NCBI GenBank assembly: GCA_002337145.1 | Contig: DDFK01000003.1 | Span: 1-64,000, forward strand | Source: Chitinophagaceae bacterium UBA1930 | GTDB lineage: Bacteria; Bacteroidota; Bacteroidia; Chitinophagales; Chitinophagaceae | Direction of reading: 5' to 3' | DNA: 64,000 nucleotides | Shown here: positions 50,100 to 59,292 of the stretch, piece after piece | Numbering within the stretch: position 1 is the stretch's first letter | Layout: each line of letters begins with the position of its first letter | The notes under the pieces: model-generated | Told to the model about the DNA's origin: nothing | Databases searched by the model: none | Seen by the model: only the letters and a program-made list of their open reading frames with translations | Position numbers and translations under genes: made by a program

Positions 50100-51281
50100 C
50101 TACTTTCTTGATTCGCCAACCAATGAAGGGTTGTACCAATTAATATTTCTTGTTGTGTACATGATTACTGCAAGCACTATAAACAGTCCAATGCTGCCCA
50201 CCAGCAATGCTGCATCCTCTAAACTGATGATGACAAAAATGAATGCATAAAGCCCCGTAAGCACACCAGCAAGGGCACCTGCTGCCTGCCAGTTTTTAAA
50301 ATGGCTTTTTACGTACAGCACAATGAGTGTTAGCGTTGCAAGTGCTGCAATCAGGTAGGCAGTATCAAACTGTATAAACTCACTAATGGATAGTAGCAGC
50401 GTGTAGAAAATGACCAGCCCCAAGCCCACCAATATATATTGAACAGGGTGCATGGGGTTTTTCTGTACCAGTTCAATAATAAAGAACAGGGCAAAGGTTA
50501 ACCCAATAACAAGGATTGCATATTTAGTGGCACGCATGGTTTTAATGTTGTTGTCGTGCGTATGTAGCAACGCAAAATTCTTGTCAGACTGTTGTGTTGA
50601 GCCACTGGCGGCAATCCTATTCAATGCCGCTGTTTGGTTGGCCTGCCTTTCCATCACAAGGTTCGAAACAAAAGTTGCAGGTATCATCATGGCAAGTATC
50701 AATACGGCAGTTGTTATGGCCTTGATCAATGTTTTGTTGGATGATGATGCCAGTGGGGGTTGTGCTGTGCCAAGAAGGATGTCGTTGTGTTGTTGTTCGT
50801 TAAACGTTTCCATATTTGTGTTGATTTGAGTTACTGAATCTTGTATCCTGTTACCATTTTCGTACAGGGCATTGCGGGTACCTGTAAAAAAATATTGGTC
50901 AATGGCTTTATGGCAAATGAGGATTGCGATAAAGGAGCAGGCAAAAAGCAGGATGGTGTACAGTGTACAGCAATACGGATCCGTATTGCTGAAACTGTCA
51001 GCCACAAGTAAGGCATACAAAAAAGAAATGCCGAGGCAGGTTGCAGCAAGTGCCACCAGCTTATTGAGGTTACTTTTTTTGATAATTGGCAATACAATGG
51101 CTAGCACAATTATTACGGGGGTAGTGATTATAGCACCTATTGCACCAAACAGTACACCCGTTGCAGCTTCTATACCCCTGCCCTGCAAAACGAACCATAC
51201 CACCCAGCCGCTAATCAATACAAGGCTTGTAAAGAACCAGATGCTGATAGCTATTGATATGGATGTGTATTTTTTATTCAT
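50100..51281 (-). CDS. CreD-like inner-membrane protein lacking the periplasmic domain
   Basis: The start at ATG 51281 (MNKKYTSISIAISIWF) gives 393 aa. Residues 1-150 form an extra four-helix membrane domain not seen in CreD. Residues about 195-240 match the first CreD helix (ITTAVLILAMMIPATFVSNL followed by VMERQAN), and residues from about 255 match the CreD C-terminal membrane domain (KYAILVIGLTFALFFIIEL, HPVQYILVGLGLVIFYTLLL, ISLEDAALLVGSIGLFIVL, TTRNINWY). The roughly 200-residue periplasmic domain normally between these parts is reduced to about 20 residues. It is a fusion plus internal deletion compared with E. coli CreD. The palindromic operator lies directly upstream. Confidence 0.75.
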   Translation of the reverse strand: MNKKYTSISIAISIWFFTSLVLISGWVVWFVLQGRGIEAATGVLFGAIGAIITTPVIIVLAIVLPIIKKSNLNKLVALAATCLGISFLYALLVADSFSNTDPYCCTLYTILLFACSFIAILICHKAIDQYFFTGTRNALYENGNRIQDSVTQINTNMETFNEQQHNDILLGTAQPPLASSSNKTLIKAITTAVLILAMMIPATFVSNLVMERQANQTAALNRIAASGSTQQSDKNFALLHTHDNNIKTMRATKYAILVIGLTFALFFIIELVQKNPMHPVQYILVGLGLVIFYTLLLSISEFIQFDTAYLIAALATLTLIVLYVKSHFKNWQAAGALAGVLTGLYAFIFVIISLEDAALLVGSIGLFIVLAVIMYTTRNINWYNPSLVGESRK

Positions 51282-51290
51282 TCTAAAAGT

Positions 51291-51307
51291 ACTTTGAATT
51301 TCAAAGT
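51291..51307. promoter_or_regulatory. Palindromic operator upstream of the CreD-like gene
   Basis: ACTTTGAATTTCAAAGT, a perfect 8-1-8 palindrome ending 10 nt upstream of the CreD-like start codon. The same motif occurs twice upstream of the cluster head (52293-52336). It is the likely binding site of the winged-helix regulator encoded 17 nt away. Confidence 0.8.
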
Positions 51308-51323
51308 TTAAATACAAAAAAAA

Positions 51324-51623
51324 TTAACTGATAGATTTGATCATTTGCTCCAATGCATCCAAATGCTGTTTAAAGGCTTTTTCTCCAGCTTTGGTTACGG
51401 AGTAAGTGGTATTGGTTTTACGGCCGATAAAGCCCTTCTGTACTTTCAGGTAGCCGCTTTCTTCCAGCCCCTTTAAATGGCTGGCAAGGTTACCGTCTGT
51501 TGCTTGTATCAGTTCTTTCAATTCATTAAAATTTACTTCCGGGTTTACCATCAGGGCACTCATGATACCCAGGCGTACACGGCTGTCAAAAATTTTATTC
51601 AGATGCTCTATCGGGTTCTTCAT
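51324..51623 (-). CDS. Winged-helix transcriptional regulator
   Basis: A 99-aa MarR/ArsR-type winged-helix protein. The fold is evident: RVRLGIMSALMVNPEVNFNE (helices 1-2), LKELIQATDGNLASHLKGLE (recognition helix) and the wing YLKVQKGFIGRKTNTTYSVT, followed by a C-terminal dimerisation helix. Such regulators are typical partners of CreD-like membrane genes in Bacteroidota. Three copies of a 17-bp palindrome around this gene set are its probable operators, so it should autoregulate. There is no recognisable effector-binding domain; the signal may come from a membrane partner. Confidence 0.88.
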   Translation of the reverse strand: MKNPIEHLNKIFDSRVRLGIMSALMVNPEVNFNELKELIQATDGNLASHLKGLEESGYLKVQKGFIGRKTNTTYSVTKAGEKAFKQHLDALEQMIKSIS

Positions 51624-51632
51624 TCCTTCTGT

Positions 51633-52286
51633 TTAATTTCTTTCATACTTCCACCACATCATTGCCCCATAAACAATATGCAGCAAACCAAAACCTGCTG
51701 CCCAAAAATATAAACCGTAACCAACAAACCAAAGATTAATAATACCCAGCATTATTTGCCCATAGCCAAGGTAACGGACCTCGCCAAACGTGTATTTGCT
51801 GGCGTTTACCAATGCAAGTCCGTAAAAAATCAAACAGCCCGGTGCTATCAGTCCATAAATGCCATGCTCTAACAGCTTTATTAAAAAGATGCCGCCCACA
51901 AAAAGTGGCATACAGAAATTGACCATTAACCGTTGTGAGCTTGGACCCCAAATAGGGGTGCCCGTTTTTTTGCTTCGCAGGTAAGTAAATACAAAGGAAA
52001 GTATGAATGCTGCCATGAAGGTACAGGCAGCTACCTGTATCAATGAGTTGCCCAATAACTCGGTTGTGGCAACAGATCTGCCACGGTAAGCATAAGCCGT
52101 ATCGGTGTAGCTCCGCCCCGCCTCAGCATGACCATTCAGGATATTACTTGCAAACCATGCACCTAGCAAGGCACAGCAGCCGGCAGCAATACCGCTTAAG
52201 CCACTCAGGCTAATGAAACGGCTGCTACGTTCCATCATTTTTTTGATGTCGTGTAAAGTGTCTAAGTGTTGGTTTTGGGTATTCAT
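51633..52286 (-). CDS. Hypothetical membrane protein, first gene of the regulator unit
   Basis: This 217-aa protein has a cytosolic N-terminus (MNTQNQHLDTLHDIKKMMER) and about six membrane helices (FISLSGLSGIAAGCCALLGA, LIQVAACTFMAAFILSFVFT, GYGQIMLGIINLWFVGYGLY). It is encoded 9 nt before the winged-helix gene, and its start lies 7 nt from the first palindromic operator. It commonly accompanies that regulator in Bacteroidota as far as I recall. It may sense the signal or sequester the regulator; this is an inference. Confidence 0.75.
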   Translation of the reverse strand: MNTQNQHLDTLHDIKKMMERSSRFISLSGLSGIAAGCCALLGAWFASNILNGHAEAGRSYTDTAYAYRGRSVATTELLGNSLIQVAACTFMAAFILSFVFTYLRSKKTGTPIWGPSSQRLMVNFCMPLFVGGIFLIKLLEHGIYGLIAPGCLIFYGLALVNASKYTFGEVRYLGYGQIMLGIINLWFVGYGLYFWAAGFGLLHIVYGAMMWWKYERN

Positions 52287-52292
52287 AAAAGC

Positions 52293-52336
52293 ACTTTGAA
52301 ATTCAAAGTAATGATAAGCATTTTGAATTTCAAAAT
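52293..52336. promoter_or_regulatory. Tandem palindromic operators upstream of the regulator unit
   Basis: ACTTTGAAATTCAAAGT (52293-52309) and ATTTTGAATTTCAAAAT (52320-52336) are two 17-bp perfect palindromes with centres 27 bp apart, immediately upstream of the 52286 start codon. They match the site at 51291-51307 in 16 and 15 of 17 positions. Two sites here and one before the CreD-like gene imply cooperative repression and feedback. Confidence 0.85.
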
Positions 52337-52662
52337 TTTTTCTGCACTATTTTTTTAAGTAGTGTAAAGCCCCGATACCCGAACAGTAACGTGCACCCAT
52401 TTGCATGAGGGATTGCAGTGGAAAGCCCGCAAAGCCAACCTGTTGGCTGCGTACTTGTAACGGAAAGCCCGACCCGCACATGCGGGGCAAGCCCAAAAGC
52501 TTTTTACTTATACAATGCACAACTTGTTGCTTGATGCAAATACCTTCAATTACATTTGAAAACACAACTATCACTTATTGTTTAAATGCAGTATTGCTAA
52601 TATTTTAAAGCTGCTGAGAGAGGCTTGAAAAAAAGAACCCCTCAATAGAAATTGTGGGGTGA

Positions 52663-52770
52663 ATGAGAAAATCTACTGTACTCTGTTTGCTTTTGTTTGC
52701 TATGAACCTTAACTGTATTGCAAAGATGGTATTGGTATGTTACCAGAAAGTAAAACCAATGCAACCTTAA
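52663..52770 (+). CDS. Possible 35-aa peptide with signal-like start
   Basis: ATG at 52663 opens 35 codons reading MRKSTVLCLLLFAMNLNCIA then KMVLVCYQKVKPMQP. The first 20 residues look like a signal peptide, but nothing of substance follows, so it may be the broken start of an old exported-protein gene. No ribosome-binding or conservation evidence is available. Confidence 0.25.
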   Translation: MRKSTVLCLLLFAMNLNCIAKMVLVCYQKVKPMQP

Positions 52771-52783
52771 TATTAAATAGAAA

Positions 52784-52807
52784 AGCCGCTAATACATATT
52801 AGCGGCT
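52784..52807 (-). terminator. Terminator of the TonB-receptor gene
   Basis: AGCCGCTAATA and TATTAGCGGCT form an 11-bp stem with a 2-nt centre. Reading on the minus strand, TTTTCTATTTAATATT follows the stem, fitting termination 27 nt after the receptor stop codon. Confidence 0.85.
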
Positions 52808-52833
52808 CTCTGTTATCCATCTTATTTCAAGCA

Positions 52834-55800
52834 TTAGAATGTGTACCTTAAACCAGCCTGCATTTGCCAACGAGAACTGAAGTAATCGATCTGGTAAGGA
52901 TTACCTGGATCGCTCCAAGTATATTTAGGATTCGCTGTTGCAGAAGGGGCAACTGTTCTTGTTAAACCAAGTGATGCTGTAGAATTGAAAGTATTTGGTG
53001 AGAAATACTGGTAACCCCAGCTTTTGCTTAACAAGTTGGTCAGGTTCACGATATCGTAGGTAAAGGTGATTGTATGTGTTCTGCTACCTGCTTTAATGTT
53101 AAAGTCGTGAGCCAAGCGGAAATCCATTTGGTTGTTCCAAGGTGTACGGCCGCCATTACGTTCTGTAAACTGTCCCCTGCGTGTGCTCAGGTATTTGTCT
53201 TTGTCTATGAAAGCGTCAAACGCTGCAGCCTGTGTTGCATCAGGAACAAAAGTGGTAGTTTCTGCTTTTGTAGGAATGTACACCAAAGACTGTGTTTGAC
53301 CAGTACCATTGTTGGTTGTGTTAACCAAGCCATAGGTAAACGGAGCACCAGAAGCTGCATTAAAGAATATGGTAAAGTTGGTAATGTTTTTACCGTTTTT
53401 CTTCCAGTCTAACTTGTAGTTCACAGTAGAAACGATCCTGTGCCTTACATCAAAGTTAGAATAGGCAAGACCTGGATTGTTTGGAGACAATGCCTGGTTT
53501 AACTGCCAGTTAGACTCCATTGAGTTACGGATACCATTGGTGATGTCTTTAGACTGGCCATAGGTATAAGCCACCATAAAGTTCAAACCAAAAGCATAAG
53601 ACTTGCTCACTTGGCCAGTAACACTGTACCTGTAACCTTGTGTAGTGTTGGATAGCAAGTAAGCATTGGTGTACAATGAATTTATTTTAGCACCAGAGTA
53701 AATAGGCTGTTGCTTTTTTACATCGTAAGGAGCATATACTGGGTTGTCAATATAGTTGATCTGTTGGAATTTCAAATCGTAGATTACTTTGGTATAGATA
53801 CCTTCTATTGAAAGTTTCCATTTGTCTTTGGTTATGTATTCAACAGCCAGGCTGCTTCTCCATGCCTGTGGCATTTTAAAGTTGTTATCAATCAAATCCA
53901 CCTGTGTTGCACCAGAAGCATCGTTCACATTTACACCTTGGTTCTTTACAAAGTTTGCTTCGCCGATATTGCCAGTGATAGCGTCCTTGATAGGATCTGT
54001 TCCGGCAACAATTGGGCTTGGTCCGCTTTGTATGTTGTTCTTATCATACGCACCATAAGTAACACCATTGTTGTAGTAAGCATAACCTAACCATGCAAAA
54101 GGAATACGTCCTGTAAATACACCTGTACCACCTCGTATAACAATTGACTGGTCGCCTTTAACATCGTAGTTAAACCCGATTCTTGGAGATACCTGGATCT
54201 TACCTAAGAAATTGTTCTTGATGTCTTTTGGCAAAGTATATGTGTAAGTTGTTCCGTAGTTAGGATCAACCGGTGCATTGGTTGTTTTAGCTGCACTCAA
54301 AGGTTGTTTTGTAGGCATATCGGCCAGGTCAAAACGGATACCTGGTGTCAATTTCAACTTGCCCAGTTTAATTTCATCCTGTCCATATACACTGTACATA
54401 TTCACATTGAACTTAGCAGGAGGATTTGCCATGATGCCATCCCTGGTATTGTCGCCATAGCTATAGTTTGTTCTAACCCTTTGTGGTTTGTTGTCTACAA
54501 ACTCTGCAATGCTTCTGTAAGCAACACGGCCGTTCCAGGAGTTCACAAAACCATAAGTAATATCATACAGTTCGTTGTGTGTTCCCAAAGTGATGGTGTT
54601 GATACCTTTATGGATGGTAACATTGTCTGTTATCTCGAATGTTTTTTGTTTCATGTTAAACACACTCGCCTCACGGTCTGTTCCCAAGAAAATGGTCTTA
54701 CCGCTTCCGTTAGTGATTTCAATTTGAGGAAGTGCAGGGTTAGAGATCGGGTCCCTGTAATCTTTGATATCAGAGTAACCTAAGATAAAGCTATTAGAAA
54801 CCCTGTTGCTGAATTTTGATTTAAGTTCCGCAACAGTAGATGATTGTTTGTTTACTTGTTTAAAGTCGATGCTACCAAAACGGAAGTTGGCACCGTCACG
54901 TTCAAGGTTGGTTGCTTCAGAGTTAACAATATTGTTCCTGATAGACAACTGGTGTTTATTGCTGATGTTGAAATCTACACGGTTAAATAATTTGAACGAT
55001 TTAGAGTAGATAGAAGTATTGCCATAAGCACCGGCACTAACACCATATTTTGTCCTCATCAAAGAGTCAATGGTATAAGCCTGTGCAGCAGTAATAACTG
55101 TATTGTCAGAAGAACCGGCACCCAAGATAACCGGGTCAACCCTGCGTGTAATTTCTGCATTGGTAAATAAAAACAATTTGTCTTTTATGATCGGCAACCC
55201 AAAACGCAAACCGGTTTGATAGTCAGAAAAGTCGGTTGGTATTTTTGTTTTGTCACCGGCATTGTTTGGTCCAACCATAAATGCACCACGGCCAAAACCA
55301 TATACCGATCCATGAAATTCGTTGGTACCGCTGCGTGTAACAGCGTTGATGCTACCGCCCAAAAAGTTACCGATTTTTACATCGTAAGGGGCTAGGTAAA
55401 CTTGTATGTCTTGAATGGCATCCAAAGAAACGGAGTTTGAACGGGTGCTGCTTCCTGGCTGGCCAGAAGAGTTTGTTTGGCCACCCAATGAAGGGCTAAA
55501 ACCAATGGCATCGTTATTAATGGCACCATCTAAGGTTACGTTGTTGTAACGGAAATTGGTTCCCGCAAAAGAGTTGTTGTTGCTTTGTGGTGTTAACCTG
55601 GTAACATCCTGTATGCTTCTGCTGATAGTAGGCAGGTTCTTTATTTGATACTGTCCAACCGTAGTTGCAGCACCGGTTTTTACCGAACCTTTCTTGGTGC
55701 TTACAGAAACTTCCTGCAAGGTTGTGGACTGTTCGCCCAATTTAAAATTCAGGTTATTGGTACCTAATGAAAGCGTGAAATCTGTTTTCTTTTCAGTTGC

Positions 55801-56055
55801 ACGCCCAACATAGGATACGGTAATAGTATATGGACCACCTGGCTGCAGGTTTGAAACATAGAAAGAGCCCTTGCCGCTACTTTGTACGGTTGTAGTGTAA
55901 CCGGTAGGTTCAAATTTCAACACAATGGTAGCCCCATCAATAGCTGCCCCCTTGCCATCTGTAACTGTTCCACTCAATGTAGCTGTTGTTTCCTGGGCAA
56001 AAGCAGATGCAAAGCCCATGCACAAAAGCATTAATAAAAATACGGTCCTTTTCAT
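52834..56055 (-). CDS. Oar-like TonB-dependent outer-membrane receptor
   Basis: A 1073-aa protein with signal peptide (MKRTVFLLMLLCMGFASAFA), an N-terminal carboxypeptidase-regulatory-like (CarboxypepD_reg) domain (ATLSGTVTDGKGAAIDGATI), a plug domain (LPTISRSIQDVTRLTPQ) and a large beta-barrel. The signature LGGSINAVTRSGTNEFHGSV is typical of Oar-like receptors, and the chain ends in GLRYTF as an outer-membrane targeting signal. No SusD partner is adjacent, so a peptide or adhesion/secretion-related function is more likely than glycan import. It is monocistronic with its own terminator. Confidence 0.9.
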   Translation of the reverse strand: MKRTVFLLMLLCMGFASAFAQETTATLSGTVTDGKGAAIDGATIVLKFEPTGYTTTVQSSGKGSFYVSNLQPGGPYTITVSYVGRATEKKTDFTLSLGTNNLNFKLGEQSTTLQEVSVSTKKGSVKTGAATTVGQYQIKNLPTISRSIQDVTRLTPQSNNNSFAGTNFRYNNVTLDGAINNDAIGFSPSLGGQTNSSGQPGSSTRSNSVSLDAIQDIQVYLAPYDVKIGNFLGGSINAVTRSGTNEFHGSVYGFGRGAFMVGPNNAGDKTKIPTDFSDYQTGLRFGLPIIKDKLFLFTNAEITRRVDPVILGAGSSDNTVITAAQAYTIDSLMRTKYGVSAGAYGNTSIYSKSFKLFNRVDFNISNKHQLSIRNNIVNSEATNLERDGANFRFGSIDFKQVNKQSSTVAELKSKFSNRVSNSFILGYSDIKDYRDPISNPALPQIEITNGSGKTIFLGTDREASVFNMKQKTFEITDNVTIHKGINTITLGTHNELYDITYGFVNSWNGRVAYRSIAEFVDNKPQRVRTNYSYGDNTRDGIMANPPAKFNVNMYSVYGQDEIKLGKLKLTPGIRFDLADMPTKQPLSAAKTTNAPVDPNYGTTYTYTLPKDIKNNFLGKIQVSPRIGFNYDVKGDQSIVIRGGTGVFTGRIPFAWLGYAYYNNGVTYGAYDKNNIQSGPSPIVAGTDPIKDAITGNIGEANFVKNQGVNVNDASGATQVDLIDNNFKMPQAWRSSLAVEYITKDKWKLSIEGIYTKVIYDLKFQQINYIDNPVYAPYDVKKQQPIYSGAKINSLYTNAYLLSNTTQGYRYSVTGQVSKSYAFGLNFMVAYTYGQSKDITNGIRNSMESNWQLNQALSPNNPGLAYSNFDVRHRIVSTVNYKLDWKKNGKNITNFTIFFNAASGAPFTYGLVNTTNNGTGQTQSLVYIPTKAETTTFVPDATQAAAFDAFIDKDKYLSTRRGQFTERNGGRTPWNNQMDFRLAHDFNIKAGSRTHTITFTYDIVNLTNLLSKSWGYQYFSPNTFNSTASLGLTRTVAPSATANPKYTWSDPGNPYQIDYFSSRWQMQAGLRYTF

Positions 56056-56230
56056 GTTGTTAAAATTTATGCAAAAGAACCTCTCCCATATTATGGAATT
56101 GTTAACGACATATTACCTGCCTGTTAACCTTTTTCTACTAGTAAAAAGCCCAATATTATCTTATTATTAATTCTAGTTGTTACATAAGGTATCCATTTCA
56201 TACCTTTACTTTTGCCAAAACTTATAGTAC

Positions 56231-56878
56231 ATGGGTATCAATACCATCGGCAAGCTTTTCATGCCAAAAAACAAAGTGTTTTACGAACTATTTGAAGATG
56301 TGGCACAACGTGCCCATGAAATGGGCGTTAAGTTAAAGGAACTGGTAAACGAGCCCGATGCAGACAGAAGGGCAAATATACTTTCTGTAATTGAGGACCT
56401 GGAACATAAGAACGACGATACCACCCACCAGATATTTACGGAACTGGGCAGGAACTTCATCACACCTTTTGACCGTGAAGACATCCACTACCTGGCTTCT
56501 GCACTGGACGATATTGCAGACTACATTTTTGCCTCTTCTAAAAAGATCAATTTTTACAAGGTAAACCCCAACGATAGCGGCATACAGAAAATGGCCGACC
56601 TTATCCTATCTGGAACAATAGAAATAGAGAAAGCTGTATTTGGTTTAAGGGACATGAAGAAGCTTCGTGAAATGACAGAAGCCCTTGTAAAAGTAAACAG
56701 CATAGAAAATCAGGCCGATGATGTTTTTGACATGAGCATCGAAATGTTGTTCAATCAGGAAAATGACTTCAAGGAAGTAATCAAGAAACGTGAGATCTAT
56801 CAGGTATTGGAAATTGCTACCGATAAATGCGAAGATGCTGCCAATGTAATAGAAAGCATCATTATTAAATATGCGTAA
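56231..56878 (+). CDS. DUF47 (PhoU-like) protein
   Basis: A 215-aa helical protein of the DUF47/PhoU-domain family, with the repeated acidic motifs EDLEHKNDDTTHQIF and NQADDVFDMS-like text (SIENQADDVFDMSIEML) and CEDAANVIESIIIKYA. Such proteins are encoded directly before PiT transporters and are thought to regulate them. It lies 60 nt upstream of the PiT gene in the same direction. Length is normal. Confidence 0.92.
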   Translation: MGINTIGKLFMPKNKVFYELFEDVAQRAHEMGVKLKELVNEPDADRRANILSVIEDLEHKNDDTTHQIFTELGRNFITPFDREDIHYLASALDDIADYIFASSKKINFYKVNPNDSGIQKMADLILSGTIEIEKAVFGLRDMKKLREMTEALVKVNSIENQADDVFDMSIEMLFNQENDFKEVIKKREIYQVLEIATDKCEDAANVIESIIIKYA

Positions 56879-56938
56879 GGAACCGTGATGCGGCAACTGT
56901 AACCGCAAACTCACAAGGATTCACGACAAACAAACATT

Positions 56939-57985
56939 ATGAATTTCCCAGCACTGCTTATTATTATCATTGTACTGGCTTTTATATTTGATTATATCAA
57001 TGGTTTTCACGACTCGGCCAACTCTATAGCAACCATTGTTTCCACCAAAGTGCTTACACCGTTTCAGGCGGTTATATGGGCAGCATTTTTTAACTTTCTT
57101 GCATTTTTTATTGCCAAATATGTATTTAAAGAATTTGGTATTGGCGACACGGTTGCCAAATGGGTTAACCGCGACTTCATTACGCTACATGTAATACTTG
57201 CGGGCCTTTTGGCGGCCATTGCCTGGAACCTGATTACCTGGTGGTTCGGTATCCCATCCAGCTCATCGCACACCTTAATGGGCGGGTTTGTTGGTGCGGC
57301 CATAGCACATGCCCATGGCCTGTCGCAACACGGTACCGATGTAATTAACTATGCCAAGGTTGTTCCTACTTTCCTGTTCATTTTCATTGCACCATTTATA
57401 GGTATGTTTATCGCATTCTTCATCACCATTGGCATTGTGCACCTATGCAAAAAATCAAACCCGTACAAGGCAGAAGGCATGTTCAAGAAACTGCAACTGC
57501 TATCTGCTGCTGCATTCAGTTTAGGACATGGCAGTAACGATGCACAGAAAGTAATGGGTATTGTTGGTGCGGCCATTATCTTTTATGAAAAAGGCCAGGG
57601 ACGTATCATAGACTTTAACCAATTTGTTGCACTGTACCCCTGGGTTCCGTTTGTGAGCTTTTTGGCAATTGGCCTAGGTACCCTAAGTGGTGGCTGGAAG
57701 ATTGTAAAAACCATGGGTACAAAAATTACCAAGGTTACCCCGCTGGAAGGTGTTGCCGCAGAAACTGCCGGTGCCATTACCTTGTTTTTGACCGAGCATT
57801 TCAAGATACCCGTTTCAACCACGCATACTATTACTGGTTCCATTATAGGTGTAGGTGCAACAAAAAGATTGAGTGCCGTTCGTTGGGGCGTAACTGTAAA
57901 CCTGCTTTGGGCATGGATATTGACCATTCCTGTTTCGGCATTAATGGCTACTGGTTTTTACTACTTAATAAAACTGTTCTTCTAA
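56939..57985 (+). CDS. Inorganic phosphate transporter, PiT family
   Basis: A 348-aa low-affinity phosphate permease with about ten membrane helices. Both family repeats are present: FDYINGFHDSANSIATIVST near the N-terminus and AFSLGHGSNDAQKVMG in the middle, along with GIPSSSSHTLMGGFVGAAIA and IPVSTTHTITGSIIGVG. It uses a cation gradient for phosphate (or metal-phosphate) import. The DUF47 gene upstream is its usual partner. Confidence 0.94.
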   Translation: MNFPALLIIIIVLAFIFDYINGFHDSANSIATIVSTKVLTPFQAVIWAAFFNFLAFFIAKYVFKEFGIGDTVAKWVNRDFITLHVILAGLLAAIAWNLITWWFGIPSSSSHTLMGGFVGAAIAHAHGLSQHGTDVINYAKVVPTFLFIFIAPFIGMFIAFFITIGIVHLCKKSNPYKAEGMFKKLQLLSAAAFSLGHGSNDAQKVMGIVGAAIIFYEKGQGRIIDFNQFVALYPWVPFVSFLAIGLGTLSGGWKIVKTMGTKITKVTPLEGVAAETAGAITLFLTEHFKIPVSTTHTITGSIIGVGATKRLSAVRWGVTVNLLWAWILTIPVSALMATGFYYLIKLFF

Positions 57986-58135
57986 GGTACCGGTAGTTGC
58001 TTCCGTTTCAATTATTACTGTCCTATTTGTCCAGGTCAAGTCAGTTGGCTGTGCACAATTGCTATTGAATAAAAGGTTCCATAAAATACCATCTTTGGCA
58101 TTTAGGCTTTACCTTGCCTGCAATAAAATTTACCT

Positions 58136-59188
58136 ATGCCTACGATCTTAGTAACTGGCGGCTGTGGCTATATAGGCTCGCACACGATTGTGGACCTGAT
58201 TGAAAACGGCTTCGATATCATTTCAATAGACGATAATTCACGCTCTACAGAATATGCATTAACCGGTATTGAAAAAATTACCAGGAAGCGAATCAAGAAT
58301 TACAAAGTTGACCTTAAAAATTTTGATGAGACACGTGCCGTTTTTCAGGAAAACCTGGGCATAGTGGGCATTATACATTTTGCTGCATACAAAGCTGTTG
58401 GCGAAAGTGTGGAGCAGCCGTTAAGCTATTACGAGAACAACATGTTCTCCTTGGTAAACCTGTTAAAATGTGTAAAGGAATTTAGCGTACCACATTTTGT
58501 GTTCTCCTCTTCCTGTACGGTTTATGGCAGTCCCGATATTATTCCCGTTACGGAACAGTCGCCCATTAAGGAAGCCGAAAGCCCTTATGGAGCCACCAAA
58601 CAAATAGGCGAACGCATTTTACAGGACTTTACCAAAGTACAAAGCACATCTGCCATACTGCTCCGTTATTTTAACCCGGTTGGTGCACATCCCACCGCCC
58701 ATATTGGCGAACTGCCTTTAGGCAAACCACAGAACCTGGTACCAGCCATTACGCAAACTGCCATTGGTAAGCTACCCAAGATGTTTGTGTATGGAACCGA
58801 TTACGATACAAGGGATGGTAGCTGCGTACGCGACTATATTCATGTTTGCGATATTGCCCATGCCCATACCCTTGCCCTACAATATTTGATTGACAAAAAA
58901 AATGCAACCAAATGCGACGTGTTTAACCTGGGCACAGGCAATGGAGTAACCGTACTGGAAGCCATTAAAACCTTTGAAACGGTTAGCGGCATAAAACTGA
59001 ATTATGAAACAGCAAAACGCCGGCCGGGAGATGTAATGGCTATTTACGCCAATAACGATTTTGCCGTTAAGGCATTGGGCTGGGAAATCTTATACGATAT
59101 AAAAGAAATGATGCGTACCGCCTGGACCTGGGAGCAAAAACTTAAGCAAGAAGAAGACCTTGCAAAGCAAAAGGCATTGTTGAATTAG
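58136..59188 (+). CDS. galE: UDP-glucose 4-epimerase
   Basis: GalE (350 aa) interconverts UDP-glucose and UDP-galactose for sugar and envelope metabolism. It is a short-chain dehydrogenase-type enzyme with the NAD-binding motif VTGGCGYIGSHT, the catalytic Ser/Thr in FSSSCTVYGSP and the YGATK Tyr-Lys pair. The segments RYFNPVGAHP and RDYIHVCDIAHAH are characteristic. A terminator follows at 59221-59264. Confidence 0.95.
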   Translation: MPTILVTGGCGYIGSHTIVDLIENGFDIISIDDNSRSTEYALTGIEKITRKRIKNYKVDLKNFDETRAVFQENLGIVGIIHFAAYKAVGESVEQPLSYYENNMFSLVNLLKCVKEFSVPHFVFSSSCTVYGSPDIIPVTEQSPIKEAESPYGATKQIGERILQDFTKVQSTSAILLRYFNPVGAHPTAHIGELPLGKPQNLVPAITQTAIGKLPKMFVYGTDYDTRDGSCVRDYIHVCDIAHAHTLALQYLIDKKNATKCDVFNLGTGNGVTVLEAIKTFETVSGIKLNYETAKRRPGDVMAIYANNDFAVKALGWEILYDIKEMMRTAWTWEQKLKQEEDLAKQKALLN

Positions 59189-59220
59189 TGGCCTTACATA
59201 AGGCGATACCATACTAAGGA

Positions 59221-59264
59221 AACAGCCATTGTCTTAAAGAATAATCTTTAAAACAATGGCTGTT
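59221..59264. terminator. Bidirectional terminator after galE
   Basis: AACAGCCATTGT pairs with ACAATGGCTGTT (12 bp) around a loop that can itself fold (TTAAAGA/TCTTTAA), followed by TTGTTT. It separates galE from the opposing 236-aa gene. Confidence 0.88.
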
Positions 59265-59292
59265 TTGTTTAGCAAACCTTGAACGCGGGTGG

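Larger units (their letters stand above)
52337..52833. other. Intergenic stretch with repeats and terminators
   Basis: No convincing gene. It contains a GC-rich palindromic repeat-like unit (GTGGAAAGCCCGC near 52420 and CGGAAAGCCCGACCCGCACA near 52460 with CCCGCACATGCGGG), a stem ACCCCTCAAT/ATTGTGGGGT at 52638-52661 with a T-run on the minus strand, a 35-codon frame at 52663-52770 and the terminator at 52784-52807. Confidence 0.6.

Noticed and set aside
56207..56214. TACTTTTG as a Bacteroidota -7 promoter box before the DUF47 gene
   Set aside because: It matches TAnnTTTG, but no TTG/TTTG element lies at the required 19-21 nt spacing.
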